Source: Pseudomonas shirazensis
GTDB lineage: Bacteria > Pseudomonadota > Gammaproteobacteria > Pseudomonadales > Pseudomonadaceae
Reading direction: 5' to 3'
Assembly (NCBI RefSeq): GCF_014268785.2
Contig: NZ_JABWRD020000001.1
Span: forward strand, 2,245,001-2,309,000
Length of the DNA stretch: 64,000 bases
The notes under the pieces were generated by a model that was not told the origin of the DNA, ran no database searches, and saw only the letters and a list, made by a program, of their open reading frames with translations. Both the position numbers and the translations under genes were made by a program. The first letter of the stretch is position 1; each line of letters opens with the position of its first letter. This document shows positions 1 to 8,897 of this stretch, one piece after another.

Positions 1-291
1 TTGCAGAACAAGGGCACCTAACCCACGGCCCCGCCAGTCCTTGTCAACAACCAGACGGTGCACCCATAGAAACCCGCCCTTTGCAGAGCAGAGGCAAAAT
101 CCGACCAGCTCACTATCGACTGAAATGAGCCTGGAAAGTTCCCATTTCTGTGGCAATGGCTTTAAATAATGCTCCTCAGACCATCCCATCCAAGACTCAT
201 CAGAGGACAGAGCCTCCAGCTTGGGCCATAAGGTCGCGACCTTGTGCTCGGTGAGCACGTCGAAGGAAATGGAATTGCTGTGAACGACGTT
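1..291 (-). CDS. GNAT-family N-acetyltransferase (3' end outside window)
   Basis: The reading frame is open to position 1, so the protein is cut by the window edge and about 97 N-terminal residues are visible. The visible part ends with a motif of the type LVVDKDWRGRGLGALVLQ, the acetyl-CoA pyrophosphate loop (R/Q-x-x-G-x-G/A) of GNAT acetyltransferases. A TTG start at 291 is preferred because AGAAGG lies about 7 bases upstream. A GTG at 324 is also in frame and would overlap the end of the PIG-L gene. It is the last visible gene of an operon with the PIG-L deacetylase and a glycosyltransferase, so acylation of an amino sugar freed by the deacetylase is a reasonable inference. The actual acceptor is unknown. 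Confidence 0.7.
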
Positions 292-310
292 ATTCAAGAG
301 CAGACCTTCT

Positions 311-946
311 TTAATAGACCGCACGATACAGTGTAAATGCCTCGGCGTATTCAGCGCCAATTGTGACTCCCCGAGAATGAGCATGCGCTCGCAAGAATCG
401 CTCACTAAAATATGGCCTATGCTTCTGCGAAGTATACATGCGCAAAGCCGAGATTTTCGTTTCTAAATCACGCTCATTGACAGTCACTAGGTAATTCGCA
501 TGAAACTCGATATTGTTCCAAGGGATCTCGTAACCCAAAACGGTTTTGGTTTTGAATGCACGCAACGCTTCCTGCGCAACAACTGCGTGATCCTGATGAA
601 GATCATCAACGGTCGGACAAAAAACCAACTGAGGATTCAAGGTGCGGTTTAACTTTACTAGCTCTTCTAGAATATCTTGACGACTGTAAGAAAGTTTCCT
701 AACCGTGAAGCTATGCACTGTGACGTTTTCAGCTGGAATCCCCAGCACCTCTGTGGCGTCCAGCAATTCTCGGCGTAGAGATCCTAATTCAAATTCCTTT
801 GGAAGACTTTCGTCACAACTGCAGAAAGCAACATAATGAACCTGATGACCAAGGCTGGTCAGCTTAGAGATAGTTGCGCCACACCCAAGCTCACCATCAT
901 CGGTATGCGGAGCAAGTACTAATATCGGCCGGTCATTCAAGAACAC
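311..946 (-). CDS. PIG-L family (LmbE-like) deacetylase
   Basis: A 211-residue protein with the PIG-L/LmbE metal-binding signature near the N-terminus (PHTDDGE, residues 13-19; family form A-H-P-D-D-E) and a second HQDH motif at residues 117-120. Family members are zinc-dependent hydrolases that remove the N-acetyl group from GlcNAc-containing glycans or glycolipids. The length is normal for a single-domain bacterial member and there is no signal peptide, so it should act in the cytoplasm on a nucleotide sugar, lipid-linked sugar or small glycoside. Its start overlaps the end of the glycosyltransferase gene by 10 bases, and a GNAT gene follows about 20 bases downstream. This suggests deacetylation followed by re-acylation of a sugar. 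The substrate cannot be read from sequence. Confidence 0.85.
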   Translation of the reverse strand: MFLNDRPILVLAPHTDDGELGCGATISKLTSLGHQVHYVAFCSCDESLPKEFELGSLRRELLDATEVLGIPAENVTVHSFTVRKLSYSRQDILEELVKLNRTLNPQLVFCPTVDDLHQDHAVVAQEALRAFKTKTVLGYEIPWNNIEFHANYLVTVNERDLETKISALRMYTSQKHRPYFSERFLRAHAHSRGVTIGAEYAEAFTLYRAVY

Positions 947-2568
947 TTCGCAGCTCCTTCGCCTTGTAGTTTAGTCAACCCGTTTATCACTTGATGACGC
1001 TCATTGGTTACGAAGTACTCTACACCCTCAACCAAATTGTTGAGATCAGGATCCATCGATACAAATGCAGCTTTTACGGTACAGCCCCGTTTGAGCAGGG
1101 TCCTGGAGAGCCGCTTATAACGTTGATACTTAGTAAGGTCGCGGAACGCAATCAAGGTCACAGACTTCGGCTCACCGAGGAATTTATATAGTGCATCCTC
1201 TTGACTCTCCCACGTTAGCGACGCCCTAGCGTGATGTGATTGAACTCGATAATGGTCAATCCTACCCGCAACCTTTTTAATACTTTCTGCCCATGATTCC
1301 GCAGAGGTGTCAGCAAGTATCTCTCCAAACCCATACTCAGATACTAATGCTTTGACATCTGGCATGGCCGGCGCGATAACTGGTAATCCTGCTGCTATAT
1401 AGTCAAAGCATCGATTCGGAAGACCAACTGCACCGTTGGGATTGGCAATATCACTCGTAATCATGCCAATATCAGCGCCTGCTGCTAGGTGGGCTAATCG
1501 CTCATAGTCTACAAACGCAAAAAAATGAACTCGCTGCTGAAGACCGAGATCAACAACTAACTGCTCTATGGACTCACGATATGCAATAGGTACAAGTCTT
1601 ACAAAGGCAGCCAAATGATAGCTATCGGGCAGAAGAAGCATAGCGCGAAGGACTGGCTCAAAGCCAATAACCACGTTCCCACTAGCAAACAGCAGAGTGT
1701 CCTCGGCGTTAACACCGCACATCTCTTTAAGTTCACTATTTGGGGTCGAGACAGAAAACTCTCTGAAATTTTTCAATACGTGAACAGGCCGACCGAATCT
1801 GTCCAGGGTCTTCGCCAGCGCATCACCAATCGTAATAAGCCCGTCTGCTTCAAGCATAGCTCCATAGGCAGCGTAGTTGACCATCCCAAGAGTGACGGGA
1901 GACCATCTTGGCGCTGCAGAGTGCATGTGCACATCAACATTTTCTACGTTGTCGCAAAAAACTTGCCCGCCCCCATTCAGCCTCCGGAGCTCAAAGGCGG
2001 TGGGCAGGCTACTAGGTAAAAGAGCGATGTAGCATTCAGAATTTAAACTTGCAGAAGAGCGAGCCGCCGACTCTGCTAAAAGGCCTTGGAAATAAAGAGG
2101 GAAAAATGGCCTGGCGGCACGATAGAAATCACGTACCTGCTCAAACTTTCTGCGAAACTCGATGGATCGCTGCTTCATGGAGGCGAGCTTCGCCCGATCA
2201 GCTTTGACATACTGCTTAAGTGCATCAATTTTTGTACTGGTTGTTAATAAATAGTCGCGCATAACTGCTATTTTTTCGCGATTTTTTATAAGACGCCCCT
2301 TCATCACCTCGGTCCTAGCACGCTGCAATGCAGCATGCTGCTTCATAATATCTGCACGGGCACGGTGAACGGCAACGTATTGCTTCAGACTTTCGACTTT
2401 AGCACTCTTCTCTTGCGCACGACGGGTTAATTCGCTGATTGTGCGCTGATAATCAGCGTGAAGTTCACGCATACCCCTTTGCGCAATGCCTTTATAACCT
2501 CTTAGAAAACTAAGCAGTTGATGTCTAGTAATTCCTATTTTCTGTCTATAGCGGTATCCAATCTTCAT
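937..2568 (-). CDS. Glycosyltransferase with N-terminal coiled coil
   Basis: A 543-residue protein in three parts. Residues about 40-150 are strongly helical and charged, with a repeated LKQYV...RA pattern at 61-70 and 117-125, which predicts a coiled coil. Residues about 170-460 look like a GT-B glycosyltransferase. The C-terminal nucleotide-sugar half is recognisable from the run around FDYIAAGLPVIAPAMPDV, which resembles the donor-binding E-x7-E region of GT4/GT1 enzymes. The last 75 residues (from about SVTLIAFRD) look like the first strand and helix of another GT-B domain and then stop. There is no signal peptide. It heads an operon with a PIG-L deacetylase and a GNAT, so it probably builds or modifies a surface glycan. 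Acceptor and sugar are unknown. Confidence 0.75.
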   Translation of the reverse strand: MKIGYRYRQKIGITRHQLLSFLRGYKGIAQRGMRELHADYQRTISELTRRAQEKSAKVESLKQYVAVHRARADIMKQHAALQRARTEVMKGRLIKNREKIAVMRDYLLTTSTKIDALKQYVKADRAKLASMKQRSIEFRRKFEQVRDFYRAARPFFPLYFQGLLAESAARSSASLNSECYIALLPSSLPTAFELRRLNGGGQVFCDNVENVDVHMHSAAPRWSPVTLGMVNYAAYGAMLEADGLITIGDALAKTLDRFGRPVHVLKNFREFSVSTPNSELKEMCGVNAEDTLLFASGNVVIGFEPVLRAMLLLPDSYHLAAFVRLVPIAYRESIEQLVVDLGLQQRVHFFAFVDYERLAHLAAGADIGMITSDIANPNGAVGLPNRCFDYIAAGLPVIAPAMPDVKALVSEYGFGEILADTSAESWAESIKKVAGRIDHYRVQSHHARASLTWESQEDALYKFLGEPKSVTLIAFRDLTKYQRYKRLSRTLLKRGCTVKAAFVSMDPDLNNLVEGVEYFVTNERHQVINGLTKLQGEGAAKCS

Positions 2569-3290
2569 GATATTATTTCTACATTAGCGATGACATCACC
2601 CACAGCATGGGTAATCGGTTAATCCATTAGCCTTGCAGGCTACAACTACCAGACAGACCTCAAAATCGGCCCGCGGTCACAACATCGGCCTCTACAGCTC
2701 TAAGGCACTGTTGAAGTGCAGCAAGTAAAACGCCCACTTCAGCAATCAGTTCGCAATTTAATATGGGGAAAGGGTAAGCCGATGGTGGCGGCTTAGCGAA
2801 TCCCATACCTAAATACCATCCGACTAGACAAGGAAGCAACAATAACTCCCGACGAAGACTTACGGACGGTTTAACAATAATTCAAGCCGGACATTATCAT
2901 CCACACTCGCAACTATTCCGAAGAAAATATAGTAAACTACACTTACCCCCACTTGAACAACGAAATAAATTTATCCAAGGCCGTAAATCTTACTATCTTT
3001 AATCAAGTTAAATACAAATTCACTTGACATGCGTCAGATCCATTTTACATGGCTCCTAGCTAAATTACAACCTTAAATTTAGAAAATCTCAATACCAGAT
3101 TTCAACTGTCCTACCCTCAAGCGATACTCATATCCATCTAATGAACTATAAGTGGACAATCAGAAGCAAAGTATTGATATAAAAGATGATTTTTCAGAGA
3201 ACCTCTAATTATGCATCTGTATTGCGCCGAATCACCCCAAGCGCTCCATCAACCCCACATTCAAAGCGTTTCGCTGATCCTTGATGCTGT
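2569..3290. other. AT-rich intergenic DNA, no gene seen
   Basis: About 720 bases upstream of the glycosyltransferase operon. The stretch is clearly AT-rich, and the only open frames are short and unlike any family I recognise. It must hold the promoter of the minus-strand glycosyltransferase operon, but I cannot assign -35/-10 boxes with confidence. It ends at the left edge of the IS66 remnant. Confidence 0.5.
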
Positions 3291-3320
3291 GCTCCCGACT
3301 TCTTTCTGGAGCCCGCTGCC

Positions 3321-3587
3321 ATGATGCGCCCCGACTCCCAAGGTCGAAAAAACTATCTCTACCCCAACCCTGTCAAATTTCAAAAATTCATTGACGGCCT
3401 GGCAGCACGTGTCGACCTGGACATCAAAGTCGCGGTGTTTGGCCCCGTGAGCTTCGTGTTTCTGAATAAAAAGCGCAACCGCGTGAAGATCCTGTACTAG
3501 AAGCGAAACGGCTTCTGCCTCAAGCGACTGGACTCGAAACGCTTCAAACAACGCCTAACCGAACCGAAGAGGCCATTGTCCTAACCG
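3321..3587 (+). pseudogene. tnpB: IS66 orf2 (tnpB) pseudogene
   Basis: Translation from ATG 3321 gives the characteristic IS66 Orf2 sequence (MMRPD..., then YLYPNPVKF, FIDGLAARV, VAVFGPVSFVFLNKKRN, RVKILY). An in-frame TAG at 3498-3500 stands where intact members have the Trp of 'LYW'. The frame continues after the stop with KRNGFCLKRLDSKRF, the expected next block but about two residues short. Intact homologues are roughly 115 residues long; this one is broken and also diverged beyond about 3570. Confidence 0.8.
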
Positions 3588-3689
3588 TCCTGGAACCCGA
3601 TTGACTGCTCGACGGCTTTGACCTCTGCCGCAACCGCCCTCATCAGGTTGGGACGCCTCGCTAGGTTGCCTGAATCGGTGGATTCCACG

Positions 3690-4605
3690 GCATAATTTCC
3701 GTACCCGAAAATCTCACCGCCGACCCTATTTTTCTCAAGCAACTGCTCGATCAAATGATCAAAGAGTGCTCATTCAATAAGGGCAAGATCGTTCACATAG
3801 AGGAATAAGTGGTGCGACTGCGCCAGCGACTCTTTTGACGCAAAACGAAGCAGACCAACGATTCGGCTGGACCCTAACTTCTTTTTTTTGAAGACCAGAG
3901 TTTGGATGAACCCGTCAGTGAAACTCGGAAGAAGAAGTCGCTGCAACAAGCAAGTGCCGTGGCAAACAAAAGCTACTGCCCAGCGATTAGTCGCGTGTCG
4001 AGGTCATTCATGAACTGCCTGAGCACGGACTGAGTTGCGCGTGCGGTTGCCGCAAGCATGCCCATGGTGAAGTCAGGGATCAGCTTGAAATCGTGCCTAT
4101 GCAAATCTGCGTCATCAAACATGTCTTCAAGGTGCACGCCAGCCGCGACTATGAGTCAGCGCCGGTGACAGAGGACAAGCCTGCTCAGATGATCGAAAAA
4201 AGCATATACAGACCCAGCGTACACAATTTTGTTGACCACCAAATGAATAGATCGCCTGCCATCTCATCGCTTCGAGAAAATGTGAGGACGTCATAGCATC
4301 AATATCTCACGTCCCACGCTGGGCCGCTGGATCACCCAGTGCGGCCGAATTTTTAGCCGCTGCTGAATTTGGTACGCGATAGTCTGTTAAGTGGCCTCAT
4401 CATTGACTGCGATGAAACCCGTTTTCAGGTTTTGAAAGAGCCTGATCGCGACTCCGATAGCCAACCCTGGCTGTGGGTAAAGACCGGCGGCCTGCCTGAC
4501 AGGCCAGTGATTCTTGTCGACTCGTCCACCAGCGGAGCGCAGGAGGTGACCACGCGTCGGCTGGGCGGATGTCGTGGCTAGGTGATGACCGATGATTACA
4601 CGCGT
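3690..4605 (+). pseudogene. tnpC: IS66 transposase (tnpC) pseudogene, fragmented
   Basis: Several blocks of the IS66 TnpC transposase appear in different frames. At about 4010-4190 there is an EHGLSCACGCRKH block with a following VPMQICVIKHV stretch, corresponding to the Cys-containing zinc-finger-like region. At 4369-4581 there is IIDCDETRFQVLKEPDRD, WLWVKTGGLPDRPVIL and SGAQEVTTRRLGG, corresponding to the start of the DDE catalytic domain with its first Asp and the 'DET.VQVL' motif. The frame stops at a TAG just after 4578 and the remaining transposase is missing. It is clearly dead. Confidence 0.75.
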
Positions 4606-4786
4606 AGTTAGCAGCGACCTGAAGGCCGCTTGGCTAAATATTCGTGCTATCAGAAATATAATGCTCGCACCCAAATCGCATATATCCCGGAATCTCTCAA
4701 ACCCTAATGTACTGGCGAGCCCAAGAGTAACAGTCGGAGATGTGTAGATCGTAAACGATTTTTATTGATGCTAACCTTCGGGGACC

Positions 4787-6802
4787 TTATAAGTCCTTGC
4801 GACGCTGTTGATGAACCCAGTCTACAATTTCGCCTTCTGGACTATAGCCGCTGACAACCTCTCTGAGTAATTGTCGAACTCGACTAAAATCTTCGTCCAC
4901 TAGGGCTTTGATGAGGACTGCAAGATGATCACTGAGAACACTCCACGCAAGATAGTCTTCACTAGCCATCATAATCATCGGATGAGGAGTAGCAGAAACA
5001 TTATCTCCTATCAGCAGTTCCTCGTACAGTTTCTCGCCAGGCCTGAGTCCGGTGAATTCTATGGCGATATCGCCATAAGGATTACGTTGAGACTTAAGGC
5101 TTAGTCCTGAAAGATGGACCATTTTCTCCGCGAGCGTAGCGATACTGACCGGTTCCCCCATATCAAGAACGAACACATCGCCACCCTGCCCCATCGAGCC
5201 AGCCTGGATGACAAGCTGCGCCGCTTCAGGAATGGTCATGAAGTAACGTGTGATTTTGGGGTGAGTGACTGTGATCGGACCGCCCGCCTTGATCTGTTTA
5301 TGAAACAGCGGAATAACTGAACCTGAAGAGCCAAGGACATTGCCAAATCGCACCATAGTGAAACGTGTGTTATTCTCTTTAGGAAGTGAAGTGGGATCTC
5401 CAAAAAAGACGGGATTAGGCTCTTTGCTCAGCGCTTGTAATATAAGTTCGGCGAAACGCTTAGTGCTGCCCATCACGTTAGTGGGACGGACGGCTTTATC
5501 CGTTGAAATAAGTACAAAATTCGAGACATTTGCTTGAAGTGCCGCTTGGGCCGTATTCACCGTCCCGATGATATTGTTTAGCACACCCTCCGTAATATTG
5601 TGCTCAACCATAGGAACATGTTTATAAGCGGCCGCATGATAAACAGTATTGACCCGCCACATGACCATGGTGTCGAGGAGATGCTTTTGATTACGAATCG
5701 AGCCCAAGAGTGGCAATAAGTTGACCGGAAGTGACTCACGCTGGATGCGCTGCTCAAGCTCGCTGTGAATACTGTATAAATTAAATTCGCTGTGTTCAAA
5801 CAACAGTAAGGCTTTGGGCTTGAGCATTAAAATCTGTCGACACAACTCAGAGCCAATCGACCCGCCCGCCCCTGTGACCATTACAACCTGACCAGCGATG
5901 CAGTGAGCCAATAGATCTTGCTGTGCGGGTACGGCATCACGTCCCAGCAGGTCCGCGATATCCACCTCCTGAATATCGTCGACTTTTACGCGACCGCTAG
6001 CCAAATCCATGATTCCAGGAATACTACGGACGTGCAGTGGAAATTTTTCGAGGAACCCTAGAATTTCTCTACGCCGCGCGCGTGTCGCAGAGGGCACGGC
6101 GAGAAGCACCTCTTCCGCTCCCGTACTGTCAATCAGCCTCTGAATATCTTTACCCCTGAAGACTTGAAGGCCGGAAATCACACGATCAGCTACTCCTTCG
6201 TCGTCATCTATAAATGCTACTGGACGCATCAGGCGCCCCATTCGAAGTGCTGCAACCAGTTGATTGCCAGCGGCGCCCGCACCATAAATGGCTACCTTAG
6301 GCAACCCGTTATCACGAGTTGCAAACGGAACATGCTGCTTTGCGGCAAACCAGTCGCCTAAAAAATACTGCCGCATGATCAATCGGAGGCCACCAATCAT
6401 TATTAAGCTGAGCCACCAATAGTTGAATATGATGGAGCGTGGCACTACAAATTTATGATTAACATACCAGTACACGATCAGCGATAATATCAACGCGGAG
6501 AGGCTAACCGCTTTGATAATTGTAATGAGAGCATCATTGCCGAAGTACCTCATTACCGCACGATACATTCCAAATCGGATGAATATCGGAATAGCAACCA
6601 GCGGAGCCGCGACAAAAAGCCAAGGGTGACTTATCAGCGGATTGACCATCTCGTCTATGCCAAGCCGTACCGCGAAAGCGAGCCACAGAGCGAGCACCAC
6701 CAGCAGGACATCAATCACCACCTGCAGCGCTCTTTTATATCGTCGCGGGAGTGCTAGCATGCGATTTCTTATACTGTCCATCTGTCTCACAAAACCCCTC
6801 AC
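4787..6802 (-). CDS. wbpM: WbpM-type UDP-HexNAc 4,6-dehydratase (membrane-bound)
   Basis: A 671-residue protein, close to the 665 residues of P. aeruginosa WbpM. The N-terminal part has about four hydrophobic helices (residues about 25-125), followed by a CoA-binding-like Rossmann region (VAIYGAGAAGNQLV) and then the C-terminal SDR domain with VTGAGGSIGSELCRQI and the catalytic stretch STDKAVRPTNVMGSTKR. In this family a Met-x-x-x-Lys arrangement replaces the usual Tyr-x-x-x-Lys. WbpM makes UDP-4-keto-6-deoxy-HexNAc from UDP-GlcNAc, the precursor of FucNAc or QuiNAc. It is the last gene of the O-antigen locus, 96 bases after wbpL, as in P. aeruginosa. Confidence 0.92.
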   Translation of the reverse strand: MRGFVRQMDSIRNRMLALPRRYKRALQVVIDVLLVVLALWLAFAVRLGIDEMVNPLISHPWLFVAAPLVAIPIFIRFGMYRAVMRYFGNDALITIIKAVSLSALILSLIVYWYVNHKFVVPRSIIFNYWWLSLIMIGGLRLIMRQYFLGDWFAAKQHVPFATRDNGLPKVAIYGAGAAGNQLVAALRMGRLMRPVAFIDDDEGVADRVISGLQVFRGKDIQRLIDSTGAEEVLLAVPSATRARRREILGFLEKFPLHVRSIPGIMDLASGRVKVDDIQEVDIADLLGRDAVPAQQDLLAHCIAGQVVMVTGAGGSIGSELCRQILMLKPKALLLFEHSEFNLYSIHSELEQRIQRESLPVNLLPLLGSIRNQKHLLDTMVMWRVNTVYHAAAYKHVPMVEHNITEGVLNNIIGTVNTAQAALQANVSNFVLISTDKAVRPTNVMGSTKRFAELILQALSKEPNPVFFGDPTSLPKENNTRFTMVRFGNVLGSSGSVIPLFHKQIKAGGPITVTHPKITRYFMTIPEAAQLVIQAGSMGQGGDVFVLDMGEPVSIATLAEKMVHLSGLSLKSQRNPYGDIAIEFTGLRPGEKLYEELLIGDNVSATPHPMIMMASEDYLAWSVLSDHLAVLIKALVDEDFSRVRQLLREVVSGYSPEGEIVDWVHQQRRKDL

Positions 6803-6898
6803 TTTCCTTTATTTCCGAGATACCCCAAACCGCTAACCTGTAGAACCGGCGGCTGACTATGAATGCAGATGCGCCGCTGAGAAGTTAGCTTCAGTGCA

Positions 6899-7912
6899 TC
6901 ATTCTTCAAGCTCGCCTGCATGGTATTTCACCGCAAGACCAATCAATGGTAAATAAGCAATGATCACACCAATTACGCCGGACAGCCAGCCCATAGCTAC
7001 AGCGACGGCAACTGGAAGGAGCCAAATAACATTAATCAGAAAAACCGCACGCGTGACCGTCAAATGATTGCCGTAGAGACGGGCTGCAAACTGGTAAGCA
7101 TGACTGCGATGAGCCTCGTGGGCTTTCTCTCCTCGTGTCAACCGACGTATGAGGGTGAAAGTGGCATCCACTATGAAAACGCTGAGTAAAATCAACCATG
7201 ACCAGAAAATCGTGGATGACGCCCACGCGCCTTGAATTGACAAACCGCCGAGCGTAATACCAAGAAAACCGCTGCCGCCGTCACCCATGAAAATTTTCGC
7301 TGGTGGAAAGTTCCAGTATAGGAAGCCTGCCACAGCCAGACCAAGCACAAGTGGTGCCATGACTAATTGGTCAAGATCAACAAGCCAGTAGATAAAAGCA
7401 ATACCAAACGAAGTCGTCAAAGCTTCAACGCTAGCTAGACCATCAATGCCATCCATGAAATTGTAGAGATTCAGAAGCCAGACGAGATAAAAGATAGCAA
7501 AAATCGCCAGCAGCCACTGCCCTTCTATTCGTAGACGCAGTACTTCAAGTGCAGGGAAGCCCCCCAGCCAAGTGAGTACCCACAGAGCGCCGCAAAGGTG
7601 ACCGAGTAACCGCCAACGAGCAGCAATGTGACCGTGATCGTCCATGAATCCAATAACGGCTGTAATCAATCCCGCACCACCGACTCCGACTGATGCTCCC
7701 AAGGGAGCGTACCCAAGGATCACCAGCGTGAGGAGACTTGCGGTAAAGGAGATTACTATCGCAATGCCTCCTCCACGTGGAGTAGGAACGGCATGCGAAC
7801 TCCGAGCATTCGGAACATCAATAATAGATTTCGCTAGAGCGTATCGACGAAGGAGGCCGGTGACCATCAGCGCCATAGTGAATGCAATGCAATATAGTAA
7901 GATTAAACTCAC
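6899..7912 (-). CDS. wbpL: WbpL-type undecaprenyl-phosphate sugar-1-phosphate transferase
   Basis: A 337-residue integral membrane protein of the MraY/WecA family with about ten hydrophobic segments. Signature blocks are DVPNARSSHAVPTPRGGG near the N-terminus, NLYNFMDGIDGLAS in the middle and IFMGDGGSGFLG after it, carrying the conserved Asp residues that bind Mg and polyprenyl phosphate. WbpL starts O-antigen repeat synthesis by moving a HexNAc-1-phosphate (FucNAc, QuiNAc or GlcNAc) onto undecaprenyl phosphate at the inner face of the inner membrane. It follows the wbpK-like reductase by a few bases and precedes wbpM, the same order as in P. aeruginosa. Confidence 0.92.
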   Translation of the reverse strand: MSLILLYCIAFTMALMVTGLLRRYALAKSIIDVPNARSSHAVPTPRGGGIAIVISFTASLLTLVILGYAPLGASVGVGGAGLITAVIGFMDDHGHIAARWRLLGHLCGALWVLTWLGGFPALEVLRLRIEGQWLLAIFAIFYLVWLLNLYNFMDGIDGLASVEALTTSFGIAFIYWLVDLDQLVMAPLVLGLAVAGFLYWNFPPAKIFMGDGGSGFLGITLGGLSIQGAWASSTIFWSWLILLSVFIVDATFTLIRRLTRGEKAHEAHRSHAYQFAARLYGNHLTVTRAVFLINVIWLLPVAVAVAMGWLSGVIGVIIAYLPLIGLAVKYHAGELEE

Positions 7913-7916
7913 GGTC

Positions 7917-8897
7917 TCAACCCCCTAGGTTGTCATCGTACCTGCTCACGAAGTCTCTACCTGCTGCGGCCAACGCTTTCTCGGGGGAAAGCGGCGCAGT
8001 CCAACCAAGCAGCAATCTGGCTTTGGTGGAGCTTACTACCAATGACTTACATAATTGACTGTACATAGTCTTCCGATTAATAACAGAAAACCCTATCCCA
8101 ATTAACGACACCGGAAAAGCGAAAAGTCGATGAGGCCTTCCCATGCCATCCGCCAGTAACTGAATTATTTGCGGAGTTGCCAGATCCTTACCGTCCGAAA
8201 TTACAAAGGTTTGATTCGCCGCAAGAGGATGTCTAATACAGGTTTGGATGAAGTCGATCAGGTTCTCTAGCGCTATCATACTGCGACGGTTATCAACACT
8301 TAGCAGTGGAAGGGGTATGCCGCTTCTGACCAGGCTCATAAGACGTCGAAAGTTGCCTGGAGCCCCTCCAGCGTAGACAAGTGGAGGACGTATAATCACG
8401 AGCTCCATGTTTCCATCTTTTGCGAGTTGGATCAACTCCCTCTCGGCATTCTTCTTACTCACCGCATAGTGCTGCGACGGTAAACAAATACTGTTTTCGG
8501 AGAACTCCTCGCCTTCACTCGTTTCAGAGCCGATGACACCGATGGAGCTGAGAAATATAAAACGTCTTACGCGTTGTTGAATCGCGGCTTGTGCCAACTT
8601 AGTGACCACATGGACGTTCGCATTATTGAAAGCTGTAACCGGGTCATCCGACTTGTCATTAAGAATATGAGCTCTGCCTGCCAGGTGGACAATCGTATCC
8701 ACTCCTGCACAGAGCGTGTCTAGGTCATCACTACTCTCAAGATCTAGACGAACGTGCTCCGTTACCTCTCCAGGTACTTCACCGCTGCGACTCACAGCTC
8801 GCACTGATGACTGCTGAGTTATCAACATTACGCACAATGCAGTGCCGATAAAACCTGAAGCACCAGTCACCAAAATCATGTCGCTTCCTGTGCTCAT
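7917..8897 (-). CDS. wbpK: NDP-4-keto-6-deoxysugar reductase/epimerase, WbpK/WbpV-like
   Basis: A 326-residue extended SDR. It has the NAD-binding motif GASGFIGTAL near residue 13 and the catalytic YAVSKKNAE (Tyr-x-x-x-Lys) around residue 145. Family members in the same place (wbpK in O5, wbpV in O6) reduce the 4-keto product of WbpM to UDP-FucNAc or UDP-QuiNAc. The gene overlaps the upstream glycosyltransferase by 4 bases and ends 4 bases before wbpL, so it is translationally linked to both. Which C4 epimer is made cannot be told from the sequence, so the WbpK/WbpV choice rests on the O5-like gene order. Confidence 0.82.
   Translation of the reverse strand: MSTGSDMILVTGASGFIGTALCVMLITQQSSVRAVSRSGEVPGEVTEHVRLDLESSDDLDTLCAGVDTIVHLAGRAHILNDKSDDPVTAFNNANVHVVTKLAQAAIQQRVRRFIFLSSIGVIGSETSEGEEFSENSICLPSQHYAVSKKNAERELIQLAKDGNMELVIIRPPLVYAGGAPGNFRRLMSLVRSGIPLPLLSVDNRRSMIALENLIDFIQTCIRHPLAANQTFVISDGKDLATPQIIQLLADGMGRPHRLFAFPVSLIGIGFSVINRKTMYSQLCKSLVVSSTKARLLLGWTAPLSPEKALAAAGRDFVSRYDDNLGG

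Larger units (their letters stand above)
3290..4620 (+). mobile_element. Decayed IS66-family insertion sequence
   Basis: Fragments of two IS66 genes lie in the usual order on the plus strand: a TnpB-like (orf2) reading frame broken by a stop, then scattered pieces of the large TnpC transposase. Both carry stops or frameshifts, so the element is not active. I found no clear terminal inverted repeats or target duplication, so the boundaries are approximate. It separates the wbpM end of the O-antigen locus from the PIG-L/glycosyltransferase operon and may mark an old recombination point. Confidence 0.75.
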
